The position numbers and the translations under genes were made by a program. A stretch of DNA of 64,000 bases from Trichoplusia ni (taxonomy: Eukaryota; Arthropoda; Insecta; Lepidoptera; Noctuidae): assembly GCF_003590095.1 (NCBI RefSeq), contig NC_039480.1:12687328-12751327 (forward strand), given 5' to 3'. The notes under the pieces are model-generated. The model was not told where the DNA came from, did no database searches, and saw only the letters and a program-made list of their open reading frames with translations. Positions 39,201-50,100 of the stretch are shown piece by piece (the first letter of the stretch is position 1; each line of letters begins with the position of its first letter).

Positions 39201-42200
39201 TTATAATTGCAAAAATAACGAAAGCAGTCAATGGACTTCGGAACTAGTCAAATTACAACAGGTCCAGCGATTGCTGTATCAACAAAAGAACTTTACAAAG
39301 TTCTGTCAGGAATACAAATTTAAGAAGCCAATTAGAAAATACAATCGCTTTTACAAGAAGGAGGTAGAGTCACAGAACAATAAATACCCATGGTACAATA
39401 CTACACAGAAGAATCCAAAGAATGGAGTTTTCAATTTTCTCTTAAAAAGAGGTTTTGCTATGGCTAAAGTACTGGAGAATGCGGAAGATAATTCACAACT
39501 GCTCTCCGCATTGGATTGGCTGCAGGAGTGTAGTATGAAGGCCCTGCCCGCTGAAAGGAGTTTCTATGAGCGTTATGAACAGTGTCTTACTATAGAGGAG
39601 AACTTAAGTAATGAACAGGAAACAAGTTATGAGAGGGATGAGTAAGTGCAGTGTTTTTCGCTTTAAATATATTTAAAAAAATCTGGTAGAAAGAACATAA
39701 AATGGATAAGTAAACATTTTTGACGTTATTCTTAGTAAAGGCACTTGACACTCGACGACAATAAGGTTGAAACTTCCTTGACACATTTTCACTTTTCAGA
39801 GATTATACTTCTCAGCTCATCTTTCTCATTTTCTTTAGGCACCAAATAAAGGGTGCAAATAAAAACATGATTTAATCATTCATCTTAGAATTAATTCGGG
39901 TAGTTGCACTGATTATAACCTCTAAAACAATTTCAGAATAGAAACTACGATGTTACCTTACGAAGACGATCCACTATCACCTGAAAACTTACTTCAAGAC
40001 AGTGTGAAGCATTTCTGTAAGGTGACCCGATTTGCCCAGGAGTGGGGCAGCCCAGTATACCCCAGAGGGCCTCCTGACGTCAACGAGCGTCGCATCAACA
40101 TGACGAATATAGAAGGAATGTCTTGTACCGGGAACTTCAGCTTACATATTTTAGCTGTTGACAGCGTACGAAACCATCACTTTCCCGAATCTCTTGGTAT
40201 AGATATTACTAATAAGAAGGATATGACAGCTGCTGTTATTTTGGATAGCAAGGTTGGTTTATTATTTGTTTTGTGTGTGTGGGTGTGTTGATGTCGGCTA
40301 GTTAGTAGAGATTACTACAATTCTGACTAATTTATTATTTACTAGCTGTTGCCCGCGACTTCGTCCGCGTGGTTAGAAGATATAAGTCATGATTTATAAC
40401 TGCCCTATTTTTTTCACATTCTCCATTGTATCTTCGCTCCCCGTTCTCCTGTTAGTCGCAGCGTGATGGTATATAGCCTTCCTCGATGAATGGTCTATTC
40501 AACACAAAAATATTTTTTCAATTTCGACCAGTAGTTCCTGAGATTAGCGCGTTCAAACAAACAAACTCTTCAGCTTTATATATTAGTATAGATAAGACAC
40601 CTAAATTTTACTACCTCAAGTAAGATATTTTTTCGTTTTACAAACAATTTTCATTTCAGCATGAAAGTCAATACGTATTATCTGGAGACTACAACGCTAA
40701 GTCAATAAGAGAGTTTATATATAACTTCACAAATAAAAATTTAAAGCGATCTCTAAGGTCGCACGTTCACGAAGTACCGCACACACATTACTTCGGATCG
40801 GATGGCGAGTCCGATCAAATGGGTATTAATGAGAATTCTGTACATATCATTGATCTTACCACAAGGAGTTTCAGACGAATGGTGAAAACGCCAGGCACGG
40901 TGAGTATTTTAGCCAGAGATATTATTATTACCAATTTATTCAAAAGTATAGGTTAAGGTAGTGTTTCCACCAGAGATGTGCGAGCATGTGTTGCGAGGGA
41001 TGTGTTTGTAAAGAACCAATAGAATCGGTTCATTTTCCTTTCCTCGGTTAGCACAGCTCTTGTGGAAACGGCTCAGCGGAGCTAGATTTTTGCGTATAAA
41101 AACAAGCGAGGGATGTATACGAGGGCTGTTTGAGTGGCAGTGCTAACTAAAGTGAGATTTGAAGGGCAGGCAGGCGTTCACGTTACTCCGCTCCCACTAC
41201 ACACCACTCTCATCGACATATTTCACAGCTTCGAATCGCACTCTCGCACCAGCTATTAATGCGCATTTTCACTTCCACTCACATTTCCATTACATTTCTG
41301 GTGGAAACGCAGCCTTAGGCCTCATTTACGGAGACGCGAGGCGATGCGCGTTGCGTTGAGTGGCCCGCATTGAATTCAAATATATGGCGTTGTATACCTG
41401 CGTTTATGGAGAAGCGATTTTAGACGCGTTTGTTTGAAATGGAGCGTTTTTTGCGGCGGAGCCCGCGGCAGGCACCGACGCGTCCCACGCGGCCGCGCAC
41501 GCAGCGGCAATTCTCGATGAGGCTGTGCCCGAGACGGAATCTTCTGTCAGTCTTGTTTAGAAGTATTGCAGAAATAACGAGTTCCAATTTTTCGTCATTC
41601 ATGCTGCAAGTTGCGACACGTACGCTCCCATCTCTCGCGTGCTTCGCTTCACGCTTGAGGACTCTCCGCGGGCGCAGCGGCGGGCACCGCTATTCTTCCC
41701 GCGTCGCTTCTCTATAAACAACGTCGTATGTTGCTATACGTTTGTGTTTACGCGTGCGATGATGCGTGCCGCATCACGCGCCGCTCCACCGTAAACAGAA
41801 AAAATGTCCGACGCGCCGCGAGACGCCCCGCGTCTCTGTAAATGAGGCCTAATAGGGGAAAAATAAATCTTTTAGTATGAGAGATATATCCCAGCGGAAA
41901 TTGTGATTAAGGCTCGGTAGTTTGAAATTTGTATACACATTGGTAAACCAAAATAGTAGAAATTTTTTAGATATTTTTTTCCGATAGATGACGCTAGTGG
42001 CGGTTTGTGGCGGGTCCTGTAGCGCGCTCACGGTGCGTGCGCTGTGCGGGGCGCGGCGGCTGCTGGCGGCCTGCGGGCTGCGCGTGCGGGTGGCTCGTCT
42101 GGACGCGCTGCGGCACGACCTGCCCTGGCACTACACCGTGCACCACTACCCCACGCTGCTCGTGTTCCCCGCGCACAGGTACGCGCTCCCACCACACATA

Positions 42201-44507
42201 GTTACATCCTGTCGAGTACTGGCCGCTGTGCGGGGCGCGGCGGCTGCTGGCGGCCTGCGGGCTGCGCGTGGACACGAGAAGAGAGGCCTCAATCTCCACT
42301 AGATATAGTGCGATGTGCTTTAGGAGTCAGTATGGGACAAGTTTTAGTCAAATAAAACTTGGGTTTTTGTGGTTTTTTTTTTTCAAATTAAACTTCAAGT
42401 GACTAAACTCAGTCCGAGGGCGCTCCGTGAGGATATATTACTGACTTAAACATATCGATCACGTCTTATTCTGGCCAGATTTTCAAGTCGCATACGCAAG
42501 CGCTGCGCGATTCTGGCTAAAATGTCTTGTTTAAACTTTATTACAACTTTCTTAATAAATGACAGGGGTTAGTTTGCCTGCGATAGTATTAAGGCAAACC
42601 AGACTGTCCCACTAAAAAGTATGATATCCTTATACCCTTTGCTCCGTATAGTTTGAGCCTAAAGTATATATAACTTGTCAGACGCGGCGAGGCGGACAGC
42701 CAGTCGTACCCGGGCGAGGCGCGCGTGACGTCAGCGGGTATGGTTGCGTTAGCGCTGCGCTCGCTCGCCGCGCCCGAACATTTGCGGGTGCGCATCGCGC
42801 TCTGTGCAGCCGTTAAGGTACAGTATGAAATACACCTTTAAAAAACAGCTCTGAGGATAATAAAATTTTTGCACTCACCAATTTTATCCCTGGTACTTGA
42901 CCATCGACTTTAATACAGTTCATCATTATCATCATTCCCCTGCACTTATCCCAATTATTTTATTTGGGGTCGGCGCAACATGTCATCTTCTTTCATACCT
43001 TTCTATCGGCCGTCATCTCACAAGAAACACTTTTTACAGCCATATCGTCTTTCACACAATCCATGCATCGTTTCTTTGGTCGTCCTCTTCCCCTATATCC
43101 ATCCACATCCATGCTTAACGCCTTCCTCACTACATTATTCATTCCTCCGCATAACAGGCCCATACCATGACAGCCGGTTACCACGTAGTTTCTCTGTAAC
43201 CGGTGCCACTTTCAGACTTCCCTACAGTTGCTGATGTCTTTTCTGGGCTATAATATAACCGATGGAGGGGCTAGGATTTATTTTTACACCTTTTTTTCGA
43301 AAATTCAGACAGTCGGTTTCCGGCGACACACTTAGCTTAAGCGCTAGGTAGTAACCGTTGGTCATCATTTTTTAGTCTGATTTATAGAATATATATTATA
43401 ATAGATTTCTTTAAAAAAATATATTACAATAACATTATAGAATATTGTCGTGTCTCGTGCTTGACCCAATAAACAATACTATACCGCAGTCACCTCTATT
43501 TAGTCCAAACATTAGGTTATAAAAAAACAGGGTGGCCTAAAAAAAGCAGCGAGTTCGCATTTGAGGGGCTCACTTTCAATTGCAATTTTGTGATCATGCC
43601 TCACCGCTGCTGCTACCATATTCTGAAAATGGTTTCGAAAAGTATTTTCACGATTTTTTTTAGATCTCAATGTCGCAGTTATGATTTCTAGTCCTTGGTG
43701 ACAACTCGTGCTTTCAAAACGGAAGTAATTTTATCAATTGACATTCCATATTGCGACTGATAACTAGTTTTCGGCCTTGCAATTAATGAGGTGGATTACA
43801 AATTTAGTATGATTTATTGTTTATGTCTGGACAAATAGATAACTGTGTGAGTGGTCTTCTGCAATTATAAGTCTTATTGCTTTATCTGATGTTATCTTGG
43901 GAGGATATGTGGTTTTTACAATTACAAGACAGCCATCGATTAAAGTCACTATGCAGATAAAAAAATTAAATATAGCACTTGATTTGAAGGATAGCGAAAA
44001 AGGTGACATAAGCCTGATTTTTTTTATTAGATTAGAAATGTTAAGGAAAACTTTGTGAGCTGATTGCGTTAAAAGGAGGAAAAGATATATTAATTATGGG
44101 TATTTTTAATTTAGCGAAATTTCGTAAGTTTTTTGAAAAAAAACTACTGTTTTACATTCACAATTTTAGTCAAACAATTCTTATAATATTATCCACAGGG
44201 CATAACAGAACGAAGAGTATGTCTGAATGACATCAAAGAGCATGTGATAACAGTCATCGGCAAGAACCTCAAGTACTGGCGACAGACCGAGGACCCAGAG
44301 CTTCGAGAAGCCTTATTCAAAAGACTGCAACACTTGCACACAGTCGCCTTGGACTTAAGTCTATTCTACATAACAGATCTCTTTGCACAAAGTGTCAAAC
44401 ACACATCGCTTATGAACGCGCTCGGTGTTCTGTCAAAGCACTGGGACATTGACGTAACGGTGTTAAGAAAAAATGCCACAGTCGCTTCACTACGTAAAAG
44501 AAGTTGA
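36255..44507 (+). CDS. TXNDC11: TXNDC11, thioredoxin-domain ER membrane protein
   Basis: Twelve exons: 36255-36463, 36802-37012, 37507-37630, 37870-37976, 38102-38299, 38696-38905, 39178-39641, 39937-40252, 40660-40899, 41988-42178, 42682-42817 and 44199-44507. They sum to 2,715 bp, or 904 residues. Human TXNDC11 (about 950-985) is an ER protein that binds the DUOX maturation machinery and EDEM proteins. One membrane segment is visible (about 50-67, MVFCIALALTTYGALHN). The first thioredoxin-like domain starts near residue 105 but has APWDAES where an APWCxxC site would be. The second (about 694-760) reads VCGGSCS, then ARLDALRHDLPWHYTVHHYP, matching the family's second domain. A helical tail follows. 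Head-to-head with nudE. Introns 5, 8, 9, 10 and 11 contain repeats or duplications. Confidence 0.93.
38357..38480 (-). repeat. tRNA-derived SINE fragment in TXNDC11 intron 5 (right copy)
   Basis: Same insertion as at 22722-22845, with B-box-like GGTTTGATCCCC on the minus strand. Confidence 0.65.
40341..40593 (+). repeat. lepidopteran retroposon fragment in TXNDC11 intron 8
   Basis: Starts ACTAGCTGTTGCCCGCGACT and ends CAGCTTTATATATTAGTATA plus GAT, the boundary motifs of a very common lepidopteran retroposon (RTE-tailed SINE type, as I recall it). No coding content. The family name is from memory and uncertain; that it is a repeat is likely. Confidence 0.6.
40956..41315. mobile_element. MITE 1 (360 bp) in TXNDC11 intron 9
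   Basis: Terminal inverted repeats of about 23 bp: AGGTAGTGTTTCCACCAGAG at the left and the complement of AGGCTGCGTTTCCACCAGAA at the right. TA flanks both sides (40954-40955 and 41316-41317). No transposase frame. A non-autonomous TA-targeting DNA transposon is inferred. Confidence 0.85.
41318..41849. mobile_element. MITE 2 (532 bp) in TXNDC11 intron 9
   Basis: GC-rich element with terminal inverted repeats GGCCTCATTTACGGAGACGC (left) and the complement of GGCCTCATTTACAGAGACGC (right). It is flanked by TA at 41316-41317 and 41850-41851. It is rich in GCG/CGC motifs, which give long chance open frames. No transposase. It abuts MITE 1 and shares its TA. Confidence 0.85.
42225..42270 (+). repeat. 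46-bp intronic copy of a TXNDC11 exon segment
   Basis: Identical to 42041-42086, which lies in exon 10 and encodes part of the second thioredoxin-like domain. The copy is in the next intron, 184 bp downstream, in direct orientation. Confidence 0.95.
42912..43232 (-). mobile_element. LINE 3' end remnant (RTE-like) in TXNDC11 intron 11
   Basis: On the minus strand a frame reads GRGRPKKRCMDCVKDDM followed by EMTADRKV, the C-terminal signature of lepidopteran non-LTR reverse transcriptases. A 3' region then ends in a GATGATAATGATG-type tail (about 42912-42940). 5' truncated, as usual for such insertions. Clade assignment is tentative. Confidence 0.75.
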
Positions 44508-44864
44508 TATTAGTTATAACTATGTAAATATTGTACATTGCTCATATAGAAATATGTAACTATGTTATTTATTTTTGAAGACCGAAGTACTATTAAATGT
44601 TGAAAACAAACGTGGGTGAGATGTTTTTTTAATTTGTTGTTATTTTTTATATTTTATTTGAAAAAAGAATATAGAGCGCACTTTGTGCTGAGTATTTTTT
44701 TTTATTTATCCTTATTTCTTTATTATTAACATTTTCAGTACGTTCGCACGTCGCAAGTTGAATGCAGTACATATTCATGAATATCATCAATTAGAGAATT
44801 AGAAAGGGATATAAAATTACTTACTGAAGAAATATTTTAATCCATAATTGAATTTTTAACACTC

Positions 44865-45005
44865 CTTAAAAGGTAGACTAGCAAAAAGTTTGCTACATCT
44901 TGCTGCTGGAGAGCTTATTGCGCCGTTTCTTCTCCCACAGCAAGATCACTTAGGAAGCGGTGTAGGCTGAGTGAATCTAGGTGCTCTCCATTATAATTGA
45001 TTTAA
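44865..45005. repeat. probable dispersed repeat fragment
   Basis: Contains TGCGCCGTTTCTTCTCCCAC and CACTTAGGAAGCGGTGTAG, phrases that I associate with a common lepidopteran repeat. No second copy exists in this window, so the call rests on memory. Confidence 0.35.
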
Positions 45006-45380
45006 AAGTTCCACTTAGTACCGTAGTTCAAAAAAAATATAATTAAAAAAAAACTTTAATGTAATTAATGATTTTCATATAATTTTCTTTATGTTGTGCA
45101 ACAAAGGCAGACATAACATTATTCTAGTCATCTTTTAGAACTCGACATCTTTCCCGAAGAAGGAGAGAGTGTTTTGTTTAGTACTGCTGCGCCACCCACG
45201 CACCACGCTTAGTATCGTCGAGACAGCTTTCTTTACGTAAACCACTGAAACAAAATTATCGGTATTTTTTTTATGGTTTTGTTTGCAAATAATACTAAAT
45301 AATGAGGCATCGCTGCCTGGTGGTAGATGTGTTTCTGTTGCGACTATACCAACACAGCGAAAATCGATACATATGGTGCA

Positions 45381-45476
45381 AACTCATGATAAAGGAATCC
45401 GGATGGGTCTGAAACTAGTCGGGCAAACCCGACTAATACGCGTGAGTAGGTACCCTTTGCATCGTTTAATTAATAG
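45381..45476 (+). repeat. dispersed repeat family B, copy 1
   Basis: Shares CTGAAACTAGTCGGGC-type core, an upstream CTCATGAT(A/T)AAGGA and a downstream CGCGTGAGTA with 60298-60387. About 80% similar by eye over 90 bp. Confidence 0.7.
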
Positions 45477-46054
45477 TAAAAACAAAAATCGAGATTAAGT
45501 AACGGTTGGTATGATCCAACATTTTATGGATGACCAATTTCTTTATGTCAGACGAGTATATATTTATTGGAAGATGAAAATGTCATACGTGGTACACATT
45601 TTGGCTAGTTTTTACCCGGAATAATCCTCGCTGAATCTCCGCCAAGTCAATTATTTTAAAGTTCGTCAACTTCTCATTTACTGGGGACAATGCATAGGTT
45701 AAGCGCGGTCGCGGACTAACACATAACTGCTTCCTTAAAGTGTTATGTGTCATACAAAATAAAGTTTGTCACTATGTTGATCACAACAACAGCTGCGCTT
45801 TGAGTTAGCTTAACATTCTTATCTTTTACGTTAATGATGTACTTATAGGCATAACATTTATAAATACTGACATTCTAATCTATAACAGATATAATCTTTC
45901 TAATTTTTGTCTGTAAAAACCCTAAATGATATAGATACTAATGATACTATATGATGAAACATTTTTATCTAAAATAACCGTGTTTCATCATATTAATGTT
46001 CAGTATAATCTAGCTTTTTCCCTCGGCTTTCCCCCCGTTGGTTACAACTGCACG

Positions 46055-46277
46055 CTTCTGACTCAACCGCGTAAAATTATGTGGTTGAGGTCACGACACC
46101 AAACCCATTGGGGCGACGTGTCGCGCGTTCGACACCCCGCGTAGGTCAAGCATTTGTGTGATCCACGAATGCTTGTTGTGAGTCTTTGTGCATGAGATTT
46201 GTATGCTGGTAAAAACCCCCGCGATACAAGTTTTAAAATTCCTGAATGCGTGAGTCGTTTAAAAAAAGAAACGAAGT
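46055..46277 (+). repeat. tRNA-derived SINE (family A), second copy
   Basis: Same layout as the element at 362-600 but on the plus strand. The head has GTGGTTGAGGTCACGACACC and a decayed B-box CGCGTTCGACACCCC. The body has AAGCATTTGTGTGATCCACG, and the end is A-rich. Both copies share the phrase GCATTTGTG(T)GATC(C)AC and a terminal GAGTCGTTT. Confidence 0.85.
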
Positions 46278-47111
46278 AACTAACATACACATGACGTCTT
46301 CAGGGCCTAGTGTACATACTTCATCACAGTTAAGACCTATTCACAATACTATTCACTGACGAAATCTGTCTGTAATATACTAAAGCCGCATATTACACAG
46401 AAATATTCATTATCCGTCGACTGGCCAGGTCGTAACAGTAGTTAAGTTTGAACTACTAATTGCGCCTCGAGTTAATCTTATTTGTTACTTATATTGCTTC
46501 TGTCCAAAATTGTTGACCACAGTACAGTAGCATGCATCGCGTTCCCGTGGTCTCAGCTACAAGGGAAGAGTGAAGCACACCAGTGGTTTTAACCGGATCA
46601 GCACACCTCTCCGCCTTCGCGAACAAGCAAAGATCTCGAGGATTTCCCCGGGTGCTTGCAGAAAAATTTATAAAAATATCGGTTAAGTGCTTTTCGAATT
46701 ATGAGCATCCAAAAAAAAATCAATGAAAGTGATGCTAGTTATGTTCTTTTTAGTCCTCCGTCTACTGATGCACACATTCCTGGGTTCTTTTTGCGGTTTT
46801 TCTTAACAATAAAAATTAATTCACCAGCGAAATTTAACTGAGTAGGATATTAAATAAAAATGTACTGCGATATTTAGATAAGCGACCGAAACGTTGGCGA
46901 AAGAAAAAATAATAATACCGTATTTCATGTAAATTCTGTTCCATTGAGAAAAAATTTAATCGTTGCCTATTTTATTAATTTCTTATGTTGCGGGCTCTAT
47001 TTGTCACACAAGAATCAAATTATGTGAACAAAACAGGCAGTGCGTATGATTGTGTTTTGTGGCAAGCAAGTAGGTAACACCGTCATTATCCTTATGTCGC
47101 TTAACTAAATT

Positions 47112-50100
47112 TCATAAAAAAGATTCATTATTTTCAGTATATGCACTGTTCAGCGGTTGCGAGATGCGTTCTAATAGAATTGAAGATTTCAGTAAATGTT
47201 TGTCAGACTTTTACTATCCAAAGTCCAAATGTTTCTTCCTTTGCTCCTTGTGAACCGTGGCGCGGAAACCTTTTCGGGCAATCCCGCATTTACCCTTAGT
47301 TTGAATAGTAGACTAATATGTCCTTTATCGAAATAAGCGTGATTTCCAAACTTGCAAAAGAGGTCGTCGAGGTCATACCTATGCGTATGATCAACACACG
47401 TTACTCGTAGATAAAATTCGCTATCTACTGATCGATGACTTCTAATTTTGAATCAAAGCACGTTGTTATTAAAAGGGGGATTTCAATGTTATAAATTATC
47501 CTAGCATTTTTGTTTATCTTTACTATCCAAGTGGCCTACCACAACTTTATAAAGGTTATTGAGGATGCAGGAGCTAGATAGCTCAACGGCGTAAAACACG
47601 GTGTGGAGCGGCGTTACATCTTCCATAACTGCAACAGTCTTACATCAACAGAGGTTAGCAGCTCCGTAGATATACCCAAAGTTGTTGGCCCAATTAATAT
47701 GTACCTACTAATTAATATTGGAATACGCACCGAGTTCACTGTTATCTGTTTCGTTTGGAAACATTTGATGGTAAGGTTTGATGAGGAAAACTAGGTCGAT
47801 GCCGACAACGCCGGATATGTAGTCACTTAATGTTCCCGCCACGCGCTCGTCACTGCTGCTTTGGTGTACCTGGAAACGAAATCTTTTGAAAAAAATATTG
47901 GAAAACTGACCTATACTTATAGGTAGGTTTCAGCTAAGTCGACACCCGATATCTGTTCTTAGCTAAATAACCTACCTATTTTGGATTTGTGAAAGCAAAA
48001 CCTCTCTGACAGGTCTATTAAGATGTTACAAAGTATGTACCTAATTAATTAGGTAGTAACTGCCATTAAAAAATCAATGTAAGTAGCCATTATCTAATCT
48101 TCACATAATGTAAGTCTATTAAAATAAAACAACAAGATGCTTATGTACTTCACACGTTTCTTTAAATATACCTATCTATAAATAACATTTTCAAGCCAAA
48201 TGCTTAGGTACTTGTTACTGGTACTAGCAAGCCAAATGCTTAGGTACTTGTTACTGGTACTAGCAAGCCAAATGCTTAGGTACTTGTTACTGGTACTAGC
48301 AAGCCAAATGCTTAGGTACTTGTTACTGGTACTAGCAAGCCAAATGCTTAGGTACTTGTTACTGGTACTAGCAATTGAATTTATACTTTTTTTTTGCGAT
48401 GAAATTCTACATCGTGAAGTTAGTTCTAAGTGGAATGAAAATCGGTAACTATATTAACTATGTTCAAGTTGTATATTCTAGTATTTTTTATATTTAGAAC
48501 ACGTGTTTTGTACCATACGCCAAGGAAGGACACACACTCTTTTTATTTTACATTTCCTTAGCATTTCAATATTAAGTAAATTATAAGTTTGATAAGTATA
48601 TTATCTGGTTTTGGTTCTTTGTACTTGATTTTAGCGTATCTGATTAGTATCAAAACATTAGCTAACACAATCAATGTGTGGATCTTGGCGCTAGACGATA
48701 AGCCTGATGGGTAAGGCCCTTTATACATGGCAATGCAAATCTGCTATACCTACCCAATGAGTTTAACATGGTGTACGCGATATTGGTAGCTTTTATAAGC
48801 TGCTAGGTACCATAGCACTAAGGCACAGGCTATCAGTAAAATACAAGGTTTCCAAATACAATATTTTTGTTTAAGGGCTGGCTAAAAAACTAGCTTAAGA
48901 ACCAATCAAAATCATCTGAAAACTTGTTGAATATCAATTGTATAGTACTATAATTTATATTTTGTTCCTTGATTTTAGTTGTTGTCTATAGGTAAGTACT
49001 TAGATGTATGGGATACCTATCGAGAGATACAAAAGAGGTCGTACCTCATATACTCGCCCATCAGGTAGACGAGCTTGTCTGGCCGCATATTCACCGATTT
49101 CTTGTAATGTTCTAGAGTTGCTTGTTTGCCGCACTGAGTATCGCCATGGGTACAAAATGTACTCCTATAATAAAAAAAAGATTTTACTGTAATAAAAGTA
49201 ACAAGCATACTAGAAGCCGCTCTCTTGAAGTAGAACTGTTGTAAGCGAGACAGCGCCCTAGTCAGTTGAGAGCGAGCGTCTCTTTTCCACAACCACAAGT
49301 CCAAGAGTAAATACTATGATGCTAAATAATTAAGAGCTACGACTAAAACTGTTTTTCATTCTTTCTGTTAGAAAAAGTCTTATTTGAGATTAAAGGTTAT
49401 GCAGCTTATGCGTTTAGGCACTTTTCTATCAGATAGTAACTCTAGTTAGGAATAAACTCACCAGTTCCTTCCTTTGCCCTTCGTGTACCGGTAACCCTTT
49501 CAGAAAAATAAAACTTCCTATCGAATATCTGCGGATTTTGGACCGGCAAAGACAAACGATATTATCAAGAGGCAAGCCAGATGGCTTTTATGCTTTTTCC
49601 CTTCGCTTTGTTAAGTATCCAATAAAGTTATGCCTCAACTAACAACCTGTATAAGGTAGCATTGGTACCAAAACTTAGTAGAGAATGTATATATATATAT
49701 AAGTATGTGTTTCTTATTACCTTTCTGGGAACAAAGCTGGCATGCAAATGTATGGCCAGGCTGATGACGTCACCTAGCTTGTCAACATATTTGCGAATAG
49801 CTTTCGCTTCAGCACTCGAGAACGGTTTCGAACCGGGATAGTATTGGCAGCATCTTGGAGGAGTTTTGTGAACATCATCTGAAACATGTTTGTTTCATCA
49901 GTTGAATCGAAATTTGTATGGGAACAAACAGAAAAATATTTATTATAAGCTTCTGGGCTGATATAAATGAATACCTATGTCAACTATTTTAAATGAGATT
50001 AGTCGTATCAAACAGGACACGCAGCAGATGCTTTAGTTATTCCATCATGTTTTTTTACCGAGAATGTTTCCTACAAGGGAGATATGTATTCTGAATTAAA

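Larger units (their letters stand above)
33002..39784 (+). repeat. direct copy of 17361-24150 continuing into unique DNA
   Basis: Matches the left copy at an offset of 15,641 falling stepwise to 15,635. The six steps are single-base insertions in the left copy, at about 19112, 21130, 21512, 21808, 21876 and 21962. No substitution was noticed. Beyond 39784 the sequence continues past the point where the left copy meets the gap. Confidence 0.95.
44508..47111. other. intergenic DNA with repeats
   Basis: Between TXNDC11 and the M14-like gene on the other strand. Contains a likely TXNDC11 polyadenylation signal (ATTAAA near 44593), a repeat fragment (about 44865-45005), a dispersed repeat (45381-45476) and a SINE (about 46055-46277). 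No gene was recognised. Confidence 0.5.

Noticed and set aside
41159..41849. Basic, Arg-rich proteins in 41.1-41.8 kb
   Set aside because: They lie inside two MITEs without transposase and reflect GC-rich repeat content.
41994..42355. Alternative-frame proteins over the GC-rich TXNDC11 exon
   Set aside because: They are shadows of the exon and its 46-bp intronic copy; only the frame with the thioredoxin-like motif is supported by splice sites.
48200..48448. Repetitive protein with MLRYLLLVLASQ units
   Set aside because: It comes from a 36-bp minisatellite whose unit is a multiple of three; no splice or start context supports it.
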